This document shows, one piece after another, positions 40,058 to 49,529 of a stretch of 64,000 nucleotides of DNA (position 1 is the stretch's first letter; every line of letters starts with the position of its first letter). Below the pieces are notes generated by a model, which was not told the DNA's origin, made no database searches, and saw nothing but the letters and a program-made list of their open reading frames with translations. A program made the translations under genes and the position numbers. The DNA is from Campylobacter subantarcticus LMG 24377 (GTDB taxonomy: Bacteria; Campylobacterota; Campylobacteria; Campylobacterales; Campylobacteraceae): positions 1,364,001 through 1,428,000 of the forward strand of contig NZ_CP007773.1 in the NCBI RefSeq assembly GCF_000816305.1, given 5' to 3'.

Positions 40058-40703
40058 TTTTCATTGCCCCATGGCTTAAAATGATCGTTCTATCAGCAAA
40101 AGTAGCTAAGTCTGGATTATGAGTGATTAAAACTATAGTCTTGCCATCTTGTTTTAATTTGCAAAAAAGATCTAAGATGTTTTTTTCATTTGCTTCATCT
40201 AAATTTCCCGTAGGCTCATCTGCGAGTAGAATTTCAGGATCATTCACCAAAGCCCTTGCTATACATAGTCTTTGTTGCTCTCCACCACTTAACTGACTAG
40301 GCAAATGCGTAAGTCTATGAGAAAGTCCTACTTTTTCTAGTGCTATCATAGCATCTTTTTGTTCTATGCTTGAATGGTAAAATTGCGCTAGCATGACATT
40401 TTCTAAAGCATTTAAATAAGGTATTAAATGAAACTGCTGAAAAATCAAACCTATCTTCTCTCTTCTAATTACACTTTTTTCTTCTTCGCTTAAATTTCCA
40501 ACTTCTTTATCATCTAAAAAATACTCCCCGCTACTTTGAGTATCCATCAAAGAAAGTATATTCAAAAGCGTAGATTTACCAGAACCTGATGGACCCATGA
40601 TAGCTAGCCACTCGCCTTGCTTTACTTCTAAGTTGATATCTTGCAAAGCTTTAACTTCATTGAAATTACGATTTAAATTTGAAATTTTTATAATATTTTT
40701 CAT
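40047..40703 (-). CDS. ABC transporter ATPase of the iron locus (MacB/LolD type)
   Basis: This ATPase has about 218 residues, with Walker A GPSGSGKSTLLN, Q-loop LIFQQFHLIP, signature LSGGEQQRLCIARA, Walker B LLADEPTGNLDEAN and the H-loop ITHNPDLA. It belongs to the MacB/LolD class that powers FtsX-fold permeases, and two such permease genes lie just upstream. The ATG at 40703 overlaps the stop of the permease (TGATG); the GTG codon one triplet earlier is less likely. Confidence 0.92.
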   Translation of the reverse strand: MKNIIKISNLNRNFNEVKALQDINLEVKQGEWLAIMGPSGSGKSTLLNILSLMDTQSSGEYFLDDKEVGNLSEEEKSVIRREKIGLIFQQFHLIPYLNALENVMLAQFYHSSIEQKDAMIALEKVGLSHRLTHLPSQLSGGEQQRLCIARALVNDPEILLADEPTGNLDEANEKNILDLFCKLKQDGKTIVLITHNPDLATFADRTIILSHGAMKSEN

Positions 40704-41818
40704 CACTCACCCTTTAAATTTTCACAAACATTGATTTTTAAAGCTTTTTTTAACGGTAAAAAACTCGCAAAAAATGCAAATATCAAAGAAACAAGCACTG
40801 CAAAAAATACCGAAAGTAGTCTAAAATCTATACTTGCATTAAAAATCAAATACCCAAAAATATTTGCTAAAAAATATCCACAAAAAGCACCAAGCAAACT
40901 CGCACTTAAACTTAAAATAAACACTTCAGTCCCAAAAAGCTTAATAATCTCTTTATGCTTAGCTCCCAAAGCAAGGTGTAAAGCTATTTCTTTTTTTCTT
41001 GAAAAAATCACCGCACTAAGAGTGGTATTTACACTCAAAGAGCTAATGAGTAAAATCGTTAAGCTAATCAAAGCCATTAAAGCTTTAATTTTATCTAAAA
41101 TTACACCCTCGCTAATAGATACCGAAGCAATCACCTTTGCTTCTATATTACCCTTGCTAAGTTCTTTTGCTTTTTGATCTAAGCTTTCATAATTACCTAG
41201 TAAAATAGCCTGAGCATAATTAACTACTTCTTTATCAGCTAACTCTTGGGCTTTTTTCAAAGAGATGATCAAAACGCCATCTTGCTCATCATTGCTTCTT
41301 AAAATGGCTTTGATTTTAACTTTGGCTATTTTAGAAATGCTTGGATTGTAAATTTGTAATTCTTGTCCTATTTTGAGTTCAAGTTGCTTTGCTAAATCTG
41401 CTCCCACAAAAGCACTATCTTCGCTAAAATCACTTAAAGAAAAACTACCCTGCAAAACCTCCATAAAAGGCTTGGTAAGCTTTAAATTGGCAAAATCAAC
41501 TCCAACTACTACTGCACTAGAGCTTTCAAGATTGTAAAAACCGTATAAAAATGGGGTTAAAGCTTTTGCTTTTAAATTTTCTTTAGCTTGATTAAAATCT
41601 TGCATACTTAAAAACTCATCGTCTTTAGGCGTGATAATAAAATTCGCACCATAAGCTTTTAATTCTTTAGATAATTTAGTATCAATATCAAAATAAATAT
41701 TAAAAAACGAAGCACTTACCATAGCACCCATAAATACAGCTATAAAGATAACACAAACTCTTTTATAAGAAAAAATAAGAGATTTAAAAACCTCTTGTAT
41801 AAAAAAATTATTTCCCAT
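40703..41818 (-). CDS. FtsX-fold permease of the iron locus (second)
   Basis: This 371-residue protein has one N-terminal helix (VCVIFIAVFMGAMVSASFF), a large extracytoplasmic MacB-type domain and three C-terminal helices (LMALISLTILLISSLSVNTT and the RKKEIALHLALGAKHKEI cytoplasmic loop, then two more). This is the FtsX/MacB plan, which uses mechanical coupling instead of a substrate channel. It overlaps its neighbours on both sides, so the whole set is translated together. Confidence 0.88.
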   Translation of the reverse strand: MGNNFFIQEVFKSLIFSYKRVCVIFIAVFMGAMVSASFFNIYFDIDTKLSKELKAYGANFIITPKDDEFLSMQDFNQAKENLKAKALTPFLYGFYNLESSSAVVVGVDFANLKLTKPFMEVLQGSFSLSDFSEDSAFVGADLAKQLELKIGQELQIYNPSISKIAKVKIKAILRSNDEQDGVLIISLKKAQELADKEVVNYAQAILLGNYESLDQKAKELSKGNIEAKVIASVSISEGVILDKIKALMALISLTILLISSLSVNTTLSAVIFSRKKEIALHLALGAKHKEIIKLFGTEVFILSLSASLLGAFCGYFLANIFGYLIFNASIDFRLLSVFFAVLVSLIFAFFASFLPLKKALKINVCENLKGE

Positions 41819-43106
41819 ATAAAACCTCTGAAGTAGAAAGTTTAGAAATGCCCTTAATCGAGAACAAGCACCCTAAAAATACTATAAGCACTGCAAAAAA
41901 TAAGCAAATTGGCAAAATAATCCAAGAGAGTGCGATAGTATGATCAAATATACTCAAAGCGATAATCTCTGACATAGCTATACCAAAAGCAAAACCCAAA
42001 ACAGCTCCAACCAAAGCCACTACAACCCCTTCCAATGCAAAAATCATATAAATTTGTAAAGTACTTGCACCCAAAGCTTTTAAAAGCCCTATTTCACTTC
42101 TTCTTCTAAAAATATCCGCACTCATTAAAGAAGAAATAGCTATAGAAGCCACAACTAGACATATGATACTAACCACAGCCATTAAAGATTGAATTTTTGA
42201 TACTATTAAACTTTCTGCATCTGAAATCGCACTCACCACTTTTGTGCTAGCACCTTTGAAATCTTCTGCAATTTGATAAGCGATTGAACTTACATAAGCA
42301 GTGCAATACCACTGATCATATTCAAGTTGATCAAGACTATCTACATCACGTCTTGCTTTTTGTGCTAAATCATTTTCAGGTATAGTTAGCGCTGAAACTT
42401 CTGCTTTAGCAAACAAACCTTCTTTATTAGAAAGTTTTTGCGCCAAAAGCAAAGAAGTGATAAGCTTATTTGAAAAAGCCTGAGTTAAGTCCACTATGCC
42501 GACAATTTTTACTTTAAAATTTTGGTCATTTTGTATGATTTGAATTTCATCATTAACTTTTAAATGATATTTTTGTGCCAAGTCTTTTCCCAGCATTACC
42601 TCATCTAAACTATCATCTTTTGGGTAGTTTCCTTCTATCTTGCTATATTTATAAAGCTCTTTAATCCCTGCGTAAAAATCATCATCATCTTGGACTTTTA
42701 TAGCTTTATCAAAATACGTCCCTACTAAGGCTATATTTTCATAACTTGCGCTTGGAGTTTGAATTTTTACCTGCGTATCTAAAAATGGCGCAAAGGCGTT
42801 GATGTTGTTTCTCCAAAAAATTTCTTTAATAGTATGAAGCTTGTTTTCTTCTAAAAAATTTTGATTTTTTAAAGGTTCGTAGATTTTATTACCTACTTCC
42901 ACGCTCAAACTCGCACCTTTAGGTAAAACCAAGATGTTTGATCCATAACTTCTTAGTTCTTTTGTAATCTCATTGCCTATACCTAAAGTAAGATTTAACA
43001 TTGTAGCCATAAGCAAAGTAGCTAAAAAAATCGTTAGCAAAGCCAAGGATTTTTGAATTTTATTTTGAAAAATGGAATTTTTTACAATCTTAACTTGCAT
43101 AGTCAT
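41808..43106 (-). CDS. FtsX-fold permease of the iron locus (first)
   Basis: This 432-residue permease has the same plan as the next gene: an N-terminal helix (LALLTIFLATLLMATMLNL), a periplasmic domain of about 230 residues and three C-terminal helices with the loop RRRSEIGLLKALGASTLQIY. Two non-identical FtsX subunits suggest a heterodimer with the ATPase at 40047. It overlaps the DUF2318 membrane gene by 17 bases. Substrate not evident; in C. jejuni this system supports growth when iron is limited. Confidence 0.88.
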   Translation of the reverse strand: MTMQVKIVKNSIFQNKIQKSLALLTIFLATLLMATMLNLTLGIGNEITKELRSYGSNILVLPKGASLSVEVGNKIYEPLKNQNFLEENKLHTIKEIFWRNNINAFAPFLDTQVKIQTPSASYENIALVGTYFDKAIKVQDDDDFYAGIKELYKYSKIEGNYPKDDSLDEVMLGKDLAQKYHLKVNDEIQIIQNDQNFKVKIVGIVDLTQAFSNKLITSLLLAQKLSNKEGLFAKAEVSALTIPENDLAQKARRDVDSLDQLEYDQWYCTAYVSSIAYQIAEDFKGASTKVVSAISDAESLIVSKIQSLMAVVSIICLVVASIAISSLMSADIFRRRSEIGLLKALGASTLQIYMIFALEGVVVALVGAVLGFAFGIAMSEIIALSIFDHTIALSWIILPICLFFAVLIVFLGCLFSIKGISKLSTSEVLYGK

Positions 43107-44511
43107 TTCCTAATAAATTATGAATTCTATATTTTGAAGTTTTATTGGTATCAATGTATTTTAAAGGATCGTTTTTAAATTCTTCATAGTTTTTTTCATT
43201 CGCAAAGAAATATGTTCTTCCTTTATAAACATAAGATCTTGGTGCTTTTAAGTTAATAAGCTCAGTACGATCGATAGGATCATAAACTTTCTTTTCTACT
43301 ACTTGAGTAAAAAAATTCACCCCATCTAAAATTTCTGAAAAAGGTATGATAACTTTACCATTTTCAAATTTATATTTCATTGGGATAGGATTACATCCGC
43401 CTGCTTTGCCCACACTTGGCAGGAAAATTCTCACATTACACGAAATACAAATTAACTCTCCACCTCTTTTAACATAACCCATATCACCACATATACTACA
43501 AGCATCAAAAACCGCTACCGGTGAGTCTTTGTCTTCTCTTTTGTTGATTAAGAAAAATCTCACTACCTTACCCTCATCACTAATATAAGCAAAGCGGTGT
43601 AAGTTGTTATCTCTTAAAATAGCTACATCAAAGACAAATTCATCATTTTCATTTGGTTCTACATAGGTTGGCTCATCTATGGTGATTGGCTTGGAAGCAT
43701 GCAAGTCATAAAAAAGACAAATACAAAGGCTTAAAACCATAGCACTAAAAACACTTGCGCTAAAGTTAGTTATGGTTGAATTTTTAGCGTGATTTTTTCT
43801 AAATTCTATATCAAAATCTTTTTTCTTGGTATTTTCACTCACTCTTTGTTTTAGAGCTAAAACAACACAAAGCCCTAACAACACAAACCATACATAAGTA
43901 TAAAATTTAGCATAATACACACTTTTTGCTACATAGCTTAAATACAAGCTTTCTGTTTCTATTACGCCTTCTCTCATAAGGTGTAATAGAATTTGTGCTA
44001 AAGCTTCATTTAGATAAAAAATCACGATAACAAATAAAAATAAATTTAAAAACTTAAATTTAAATTCTCTTAGCCATCTTATATAAAGGTAAATTCCAAG
44101 ACATATCACAAAAGCAAGCAAAATAAATCCAAAAGAACTAATCGCTAAAGAATCTAAAAAATTAGTACTTAATATAGGAAAATCCACCGAAACATGCAAA
44201 TACTTCACACCAAAAGCAAAGGATAGCAAAAACACCAATACGCTTTGAATTTTTTCTTTTATGATGTTATTTTGCATATAAACTAAAACAAGTAACACTA
44301 AAAACACTAAAACAAACAAGATGTTATTGAAAAAAAACAGTAGATCGTATTGAAGTGTCTTAGAACTAATAAAAAAAGCAAAATAAGAAAAAACAAAACC
44401 CACAAAAGCGAGTTTACACACAAAAGAATTTTTTAGATTGTAAAAAAATAAAGCACTTAAAAGCGCATAGGAGAAGAAAACTCCAAAAAAATGTACAAAA
44501 TAAATCGACAT
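43090..44511 (-). CDS. DUF2318-type membrane protein with metal-binding Cys motifs
   Basis: This 473-residue protein has about eight N-terminal hydrophobic segments, a cytoplasmic basic loop (RVSENTKKKDF) and one more helix. The last 180 residues form a soluble domain with FDACSICGDMGY, LICISCNVRIF and AGGCNPIP, the Cys pattern of DUF2318 that likely binds an Fe-S cluster or metal. A short C-terminal YVYKGRTYFFANEKNYEEFK resembles a YHS-like metal-binding tail. It is the first gene after the P19 terminator. It could receive electrons for iron or copper handling, which is inferred. Confidence 0.85.
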   Translation of the reverse strand: MSIYFVHFFGVFFSYALLSALFFYNLKNSFVCKLAFVGFVFSYFAFFISSKTLQYDLLFFFNNILFVLVFLVLLVLVYMQNNIIKEKIQSVLVFLLSFAFGVKYLHVSVDFPILSTNFLDSLAISSFGFILLAFVICLGIYLYIRWLREFKFKFLNLFLFVIVIFYLNEALAQILLHLMREGVIETESLYLSYVAKSVYYAKFYTYVWFVLLGLCVVLALKQRVSENTKKKDFDIEFRKNHAKNSTITNFSASVFSAMVLSLCICLFYDLHASKPITIDEPTYVEPNENDEFVFDVAILRDNNLHRFAYISDEGKVVRFFLINKREDKDSPVAVFDACSICGDMGYVKRGGELICISCNVRIFLPSVGKAGGCNPIPMKYKFENGKVIIPFSEILDGVNFFTQVVEKKVYDPIDRTELINLKAPRSYVYKGRTYFFANEKNYEEFKNDPLKYIDTNKTSKYRIHNLLGNDYAS

Positions 44512-44564
44512 AGGCTCTTCTTTTGATAGAATTTATTTATAAAATCAATAATTTCATAAATAAA

Positions 44565-44582
44565 CCCTAGCAAAAGCTAGGG
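44565..44582 (-). terminator. intra-operon hairpin terminator/attenuator after p19
   Basis: The arms CCCTAGC and GCTAGGG form a perfect 7-pair stem around a 4-base loop, followed in the transcribed direction by a T-rich stretch (TTTATTTAT). It lies between p19 (stop 44588) and the DUF2318 gene (start 44511). It should reduce expression of the downstream six genes relative to ftr1-p19. Confidence 0.72.
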
Positions 44583-44587
44583 AAAAA

Positions 44588-45109
44588 TCACTTTGGTTTA
44601 CCTGTGTATTTGAAGTTGTATTTAACTGAAAATGGCTCAAACCACTTACCAACACCTGTTTCTTTATCAACATGACGTCCAAAGCCTTGCTTTTCTGGAT
44701 TTTCAATCAAAAATACCAACTCATAATTTCCTATACCTGTATCCATTTTAATGTTAGCACCATAGTGAGGGCCATCATCTGCTACCATAGGCATAAGTGT
44801 TCCTGTTTTTACTTTACCATTGTCAAGGTTAGTAAGTTTGTATGCAACAGATAAATAAGGGATCCAAAATCCTTCTGGAAAACCGTTTTTATTGCCTTTT
44901 AATGCATGGATGTCTGCTTCAAGGTGAATATCTGCTAAACTTGCTGCAAGATCAATTCCTCTTGGTTCCATTTCGATTGGTTGCAAATAAACCGCTGCAA
45001 TCTCCATACCATTTAACTCATATGGATCACCAATTGGCACCTCTGCTGCGAAAACCGAGCTAGCTAAAATGCTCGCTGCTGCACCTAAACTTAATAAAGT
45101 TTTTTTCAT
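44588..45109 (-). CDS. p19: periplasmic iron-binding protein P19
   Basis: This 173-residue Tpd/P19 protein has a signal peptide ending SSVFAAEVP. Mature motifs include MEPRGIDLAASLADIHLEADIHAL, a His/Met-rich stretch, and YGANIKMDTGIGNYELVF with FGRHVDKETGVGKWF near the end. In C. jejuni P19 is a dimeric copper- and iron-binding protein needed for growth at low iron. Its ATG overlaps the ftr1 stop (ATGA), placing it in one transcript with the permease. Confidence 0.92.
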   Translation of the reverse strand: MKKTLLSLGAAASILASSVFAAEVPIGDPYELNGMEIAAVYLQPIEMEPRGIDLAASLADIHLEADIHALKGNKNGFPEGFWIPYLSVAYKLTNLDNGKVKTGTLMPMVADDGPHYGANIKMDTGIGNYELVFLIENPEKQGFGRHVDKETGVGKWFEPFSVKYNFKYTGKPK

Positions 45110-47181
45110 ATTTTCCCCTTTTTATTTGAAATTTGCTTTGTTATAAAAATACCCATAACGAGTAAGATTAAAACCATAAACTGTGGTATGATGCTCTCAT
45201 AGTAAGGATAAATTCCAAGCCATAAAATTCCTTCAAAATCAAAAGGAAGCAAGCTTGGGGTGATAACCTTAGCTTCTATAAGTTCACCGATGCCTTTGCC
45301 CGTAAAGACAAAAACCATATAAAATATAATATATGAAGTAATATAGAAAAATTGTTTTACTGGTATTTTTAACGCACCAGCTTTTAATAAATAATAAAGT
45401 ATGACAAGTATAACTAAACCGCTACCTAAACCTATAAATATAAAACTATAATCTATGCTTGTTTTTGCATCAAACAACAATGCTTGATAAAAAAGAATAG
45501 TTTCAGCACCTTCTCTATATACAGCTAAAAATACACTAAACCATAGTGTTTTTGCTGAATTATTCGAGATGGCTTCCACTGCTTGGGTTTTAACATAGTT
45601 TGCCCATTTTTTATTTTGTGCATTTGATAAAAGCCAAAAACCAACATAAAAAAGCAACGCCACTGCAACAAGCATGGTGATACCTTCTAGTAATTCTCTA
45701 CTTTGTCCAGCTTGTTCTTTGAAAATCCATGATATAAAAAATGCTGTCACAAAACTTAAAAACACTCCGCTCCAAAGTGCTGAATACACTATACTTAAAC
45801 GCTTTTTATTGCCACTTTGAACTAGATAAGAAACAATAGCCACGATGATAATTAAAGCTTCCAAGCCTTCTCTTAAGATAATACCCAAAGCCCATATAAA
45901 CAACGACATAGGCGATGATTCTTGAATTTTATCTAATGATCCTTCTATCAACGCACTTAATTCATCAAAATTTTGTTTTAATTCTTCTTTAGAAGCACTC
46001 GCTTTAATCAAAGCAACGCCTTTTGAAAAATAACTTTCTATTTTTAATTTTAAAGCACTATCAATAGCACCAATTTTACTTTCCATGCCACTTGCTTCAA
46101 AAATATCCAAATAAACATTTTGTAAAGCATCTATGCTATTTAAATTAAAACCATCATAATTTTGTAAAATATTATTAAGTGCAATTTTTATATCATCATA
46201 TACTTTAGTATAGTTTTTAGTGCTCATAACACTTTCATCAAAGCCTTTAACCTGAAGTAAAGCTAATTCTTCTTTAGGAAGATCCAAAAAGGCTTCATAA
46301 AGCAGATCTGATATAGTTGAAATTTCATCTCTTATGGCTTTTTCGTTTAAGGTATTAGCGTTGATTTGTCTAATGATCGTTCGAAGTTTGGTTTGAATTT
46401 TTTTATCAATACCTGCTTTGGTGTATCTTGCGACCAAAACCTCAACTTTAGAATTTCTATAATCATCAAACAAAGCAGATTGGATCAAGTCTTTAGCTTT
46501 TTGATTATCTTTGTTGATAAAAGCTAATGCAGCCTGATCTAATTTCGAAATCATCGAATCCATCAAAAATTGCAATCTTGCATCCATAGCAGAAGCTTCT
46601 TGCAATGCTAATAAAGTATCATCATTAGCATTTTGTTCTTGAGAATTTGCGCTACTTGCTTGCGAACTTTGTGTAGCTTGACCTTCAACCTTCTCTCCAA
46701 GCAATGCAGCAAACATTGCTTCTGCTTGCGCTTGGCGTGCTTTTTCTGCTTTTAAAGATGAATCCTCGGCTGCTTTTTTGTCATAATTGACATCGCTTGC
46801 TTCAGCTTTAAGTTGAAAACCCTTCTCTAAAATAGGCACAACCTCATCTAAGTCAAAATACAAACTACTAATTAATGCTTCAATCTTAGAAAAATCTTCT
46901 TTATCTTTATACATTTTTCTTAAGTTGACAAATTTACGCTCCATTACAATAACTTTTCTTCCAACATTACGCCCTATAGAACCCTCCATGGTTTCAAAAT
47001 GCTGAAAGTAAGCATCTTCAGCTTTCTTTTTTGCTTCTAAATTTTTATCTTCTTTGTATAAAAGCACACTTTCATCTAAAATTTGCTTAATCGCTTGAGC
47101 TTCTTTTTGATAGTCAATTTCTCTAGCATATACAATAGAACAAAATAAAAAAATCATCAATATACTTATTTTTTTAAACAC
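45106..47181 (-). CDS. FTR1-family iron permease with periplasmic domain
   Basis: This 691-residue protein starts with a signal peptide, then about 400 residues of extracytoplasmic helical domain with a low-complexity Gln/Ser/Ala patch (about residues 150-195). It ends in a 7-helix FTR1 domain carrying both iron-binding REGxE motifs: LREGLEALIIIVAI and VYREGAETILFYQAL. With P19 it forms a high-affinity iron uptake route (Cj1658-P19 in C. jejuni). Start codon is GTG at 47181 with GGAG seven bases before. A Fur box and AT-rich promoter lie upstream, so iron repression is expected. Confidence 0.93.
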   Translation of the reverse strand: MFKKISILMIFLFCSIVYAREIDYQKEAQAIKQILDESVLLYKEDKNLEAKKKAEDAYFQHFETMEGSIGRNVGRKVIVMERKFVNLRKMYKDKEDFSKIEALISSLYFDLDEVVPILEKGFQLKAEASDVNYDKKAAEDSSLKAEKARQAQAEAMFAALLGEKVEGQATQSSQASSANSQEQNANDDTLLALQEASAMDARLQFLMDSMISKLDQAALAFINKDNQKAKDLIQSALFDDYRNSKVEVLVARYTKAGIDKKIQTKLRTIIRQINANTLNEKAIRDEISTISDLLYEAFLDLPKEELALLQVKGFDESVMSTKNYTKVYDDIKIALNNILQNYDGFNLNSIDALQNVYLDIFEASGMESKIGAIDSALKLKIESYFSKGVALIKASASKEELKQNFDELSALIEGSLDKIQESSPMSLFIWALGIILREGLEALIIIVAIVSYLVQSGNKKRLSIVYSALWSGVFLSFVTAFFISWIFKEQAGQSRELLEGITMLVAVALLFYVGFWLLSNAQNKKWANYVKTQAVEAISNNSAKTLWFSVFLAVYREGAETILFYQALLFDAKTSIDYSFIFIGLGSGLVILVILYYLLKAGALKIPVKQFFYITSYIIFYMVFVFTGKGIGELIEAKVITPSLLPFDFEGILWLGIYPYYESIIPQFMVLILLVMGIFITKQISNKKGKI

Positions 47182-47252
47182 TATTTTACTCCGAATTGAT
47201 ATTCATTTTTAAAATCATAGTTAGAAGTATAGTACCCCCTTTCTTAATTTTA

Positions 47253-47271
47253 GATAAACATTATCATTATT
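47253..47271 (-). promoter_or_regulatory. Fur box upstream of the iron operon
   Basis: The minus strand reads AATAATGATAATGTTTATC, which matches the 19-base Fur consensus (GATAATGATAATCATTATC) at 16 of 19 positions. It lies 72-90 bases before the GTG start of the FTR1 gene. This places the locus under ferric-uptake repression, in agreement with its content. A second weaker AATTATCATTTTAAT lies near 47337. Confidence 0.72.
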
Positions 47272-47487
47272 TATTTCTTAGAGAAAAGATTAAATTTACT
47301 GCAAAAAATGTTTTTATGCACAAAATAAAATAAAAAATTATCATTTTAATCTTATTTATTTATTTTTTATTTATTTTTATCATAAAAACAACTTTTATAC
47401 CTTAGTTTTTATTATTTTTATTTTCAAAAATGATTTTAGAAATTTCCCATGGGAGTTTAGATGAGTTTGTGTGTACAAAACTGCTTA

Positions 47488-47526
47488 GGGCTTATTTTGA
47501 AATAAAATACTATCTAAAATAAGCCC
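47488..47526. terminator. inverted repeat, probable terminator of the aminotransferase operon
   Basis: Perfect 11-base arms (GGGCTTATTTT at 47488-47498 and its complement at 47516-47526) surround a 17-base AT-rich loop. It lies 31 bases after the stop of the class IV aminotransferase gene on the minus strand. There is no long T run after it, so it could also be a protein-binding palindrome or mRNA 3'-end stabiliser. Confidence 0.5.
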
Positions 47527-47556
47527 AGTCTAACAAAAAAAGAACTGATATAAATT

Positions 47557-48417
47557 TTATAACATTACTTCATTTTGAATTTTTTCAATATATTTTTCCC
47601 TTAGTTTTTGAGTATAAAATCCTACTTTACCATCTTTTATGACTTTGCTATCTGCTTTCACAACACCTAAAATCAAAAAAGTAGCCGCAGAGATAAACAC
47701 TTCATCTGCTTCATATACTTCTTTCATATTAAAAGCTCTTTGTTCTATTTTAAGACCCAATTCTTTTGCAAATTTTAAAATATTTTTACGACGAATTCCT
47801 GGTAAGATTTCATTTGAAAAAGGCTTGGTGATCAAAGTATCATTTTTAATAATAAAAGCTGAACTACTCGAAGCTTCAGTAACGAAAGAATTTTCCACCA
47901 TAAATGCTTCAAAAGCTTTGGCTTTTACCGCTTCTTCTTTTGCAAGACACTGTGCTAATAAAGATATAGACTTAATATCTCTTCTTTTCCATCTTAAATC
48001 AACCGTAGAGATAATATTTACTCCATTTTTAGCTAATTCATGATCTAGCACTTTACTTTCAAAAGCAAAAGCCATGATGGTAGGCTCTAAACCTTTTAAA
48101 AGTGCAAAATTTCTGCTACCAACCCCTCTAGTAACTTGCATATAAACTCCACCTTCTTGAAGTAAATTGCTTGTTGTTAGTTGTGTTAAAATGGCTTCAA
48201 ATTCTTCTTTTGTATAAGGTATTTTAAGATCAATTTGCGCCAAACTACGCTCAAAACGCTCCCAAAATTCTTCCTTATCTGCTATTTTTGCACTTACTAC
48301 AGGAACCACCTCATAAATTCCATCTCCAAAGATAAAACCCCGATCAAAAATGCTGACCTTGGCTTCATTGGCCTTTAAAAACTCGCCGTTTAAAAAAACA
48401 ATCTCTTTTTCTTGCAT
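47557..48417 (-). CDS. class IV PLP aminotransferase (D-amino-acid or branched-chain type)
   Basis: This 286-residue fold-type IV enzyme shows FDRGFIFGDGIYEVVPV at the start, RWKRRDIKSISLLAQCLAKEEA with the PLP lysine (Lys in RDIKS), VTEASSSSAFIIK and LPGIRRKNILKFAKELG. The spacing and motif ERFERSL fit D-alanine aminotransferases better than IlvE, but specificity cannot be fixed by eye. It would supply D-Glu/D-Ala for the wall or deaminate amino acids. It follows the GT90 gene by 11 bases, so both are in one transcript. Confidence 0.85.
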   Translation of the reverse strand: MQEKEIVFLNGEFLKANEAKVSIFDRGFIFGDGIYEVVPVVSAKIADKEEFWERFERSLAQIDLKIPYTKEEFEAILTQLTTSNLLQEGGVYMQVTRGVGSRNFALLKGLEPTIMAFAFESKVLDHELAKNGVNIISTVDLRWKRRDIKSISLLAQCLAKEEAVKAKAFEAFMVENSFVTEASSSSAFIIKNDTLITKPFSNEILPGIRRKNILKFAKELGLKIEQRAFNMKEVYEADEVFISAATFLILGVVKADSKVIKDGKVGFYTQKLREKYIEKIQNEVML

Positions 48418-48428
48418 CAGTTCTCCTT

Positions 48429-49406
48429 TTAGTCAAATAAATCCACAATAGCCTGTGGCAAAGTGATTTGATTTGAATAATAAAAATATTTCGCCAAAAC
48501 CAAAATACCTATATAAAATTCTAATTTCTCATCTAAAAATTGCTCTATGTAAGCATGGGCATTTTGTATGATTTCTTTTGCTTGATTTGGATAACTTAGA
48601 TAATAATCCATCAAAGCCTCTACATTTTCATAATCATCATCAATTAAAGCAAAATGTTCATTTGGAACCAATCTACCTTCCATAAACCATGTTTCATAGC
48701 GCATTTTTGGTGCTAAGACCAAGGAATTAGTTTTCATAGCCCATTTTAGATTACTAGCTACATCATTACCCTCCAAAGAAAGTAAAAATTTAAATTGGGT
48801 TTGATAAGACCTGCTGATTTTAAAGTTTAAATTTTTTATCCACTTTTCTGCATGAATTTTTCTATCCCCAACGTGAGCAATATCACAACGATCGTGATTG
48901 AAGTACTTTTCAAAAAAACGAATACGATGTGGTTGATAGATCGCACCTCTGAAAAAAAGAAGATCTTTTTTATCTTCAAAAACATACTGATCTTGTATAA
49001 AATCAAAATGTCTATTTTTATCTAATTTTAAGATGATATTATTACAACCTTCTTTAATAGGTCTTGATTTAGCTATACTTGGGTATTTAAGGTTATAACT
49101 AATATCACCAAAACCTTTAATCCACAACAAATCATCATCATAATACTTACTAATCGCATAAGCATCATAAGCATAAGAAGTTTTTTTAAAAGGTAATTTG
49201 CCTATTTTTTCATAGCAATCTAAACTTTTTATATCAAAAAAATCATTTTGTAAATTATAATAATTCACACGGCTGATAATATGATCTAAATGTTTTGATT
49301 TTAATATTTCATTGAAAATATTGCTAAGCTGATTTTGATAAATTCTTCTAGGTATAAAACTTTTAGCAACACCCTTAACATTCATCATCAATCTAGAATC
49401 TGCCAT
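48429..49406 (-). CDS. glycosyltransferase family 90 (LPS-modifying type)
   Basis: This 325-residue protein has the GT90 (CAP10/KDELC) elements DLLFFRGAIYQPHRIRFFEKYF, CDIAHVG, SYQTQFKFLLSLEGNDVASNLKWAMKTNSLVLAP, and a tail with ETWFMEGRLVPNEHFALIDDDYENVEALMDY. Family members add xylose or related sugars; bacterial ones act on LOS/LPS. No membrane helix is seen. Its ATG is preceded by AAAGAG. It starts divergently from the small membrane protein at 49530. Confidence 0.83.
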   Translation of the reverse strand: MADSRLMMNVKGVAKSFIPRRIYQNQLSNIFNEILKSKHLDHIISRVNYYNLQNDFFDIKSLDCYEKIGKLPFKKTSYAYDAYAISKYYDDDLLWIKGFGDISYNLKYPSIAKSRPIKEGCNNIILKLDKNRHFDFIQDQYVFEDKKDLLFFRGAIYQPHRIRFFEKYFNHDRCDIAHVGDRKIHAEKWIKNLNFKISRSYQTQFKFLLSLEGNDVASNLKWAMKTNSLVLAPKMRYETWFMEGRLVPNEHFALIDDDYENVEALMDYYLSYPNQAKEIIQNAHAYIEQFLDEKLEFYIGILVLAKYFYYSNQITLPQAIVDLFD

Positions 49407-49529
49407 TTTACTCTTTCATTACAAAATAAGATAAATTTTAACACAAGATTTCATTTACAAGACTTAAAATTTAGTTTATTTAAAAACAAAAATGTTAAAA
49501 TCACAAAAATATCAAAAATAGGTAAAACA

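Larger units (their letters stand above)
47182..47556. other. 375-base non-coding gap between the iron operon and the aminotransferase gene
   Basis: This gap holds the ftr1 promoter region (Fur box at 47253-47271; TATACT-like -10 on the minus strand near 47230), a very AT-rich centre (47280-47420) without a supportable gene, and an inverted repeat at 47488-47526 behind the aminotransferase gene. I see no tRNA or small RNA that I can defend. Confidence 0.6.

Noticed and set aside
47300-47480. Small protein or sRNA gene in the 375-base gap before the iron operon
   Set aside because: Only short AT-rich open frames without ribosome sites; no stable structure apart from the repeat at 47488.
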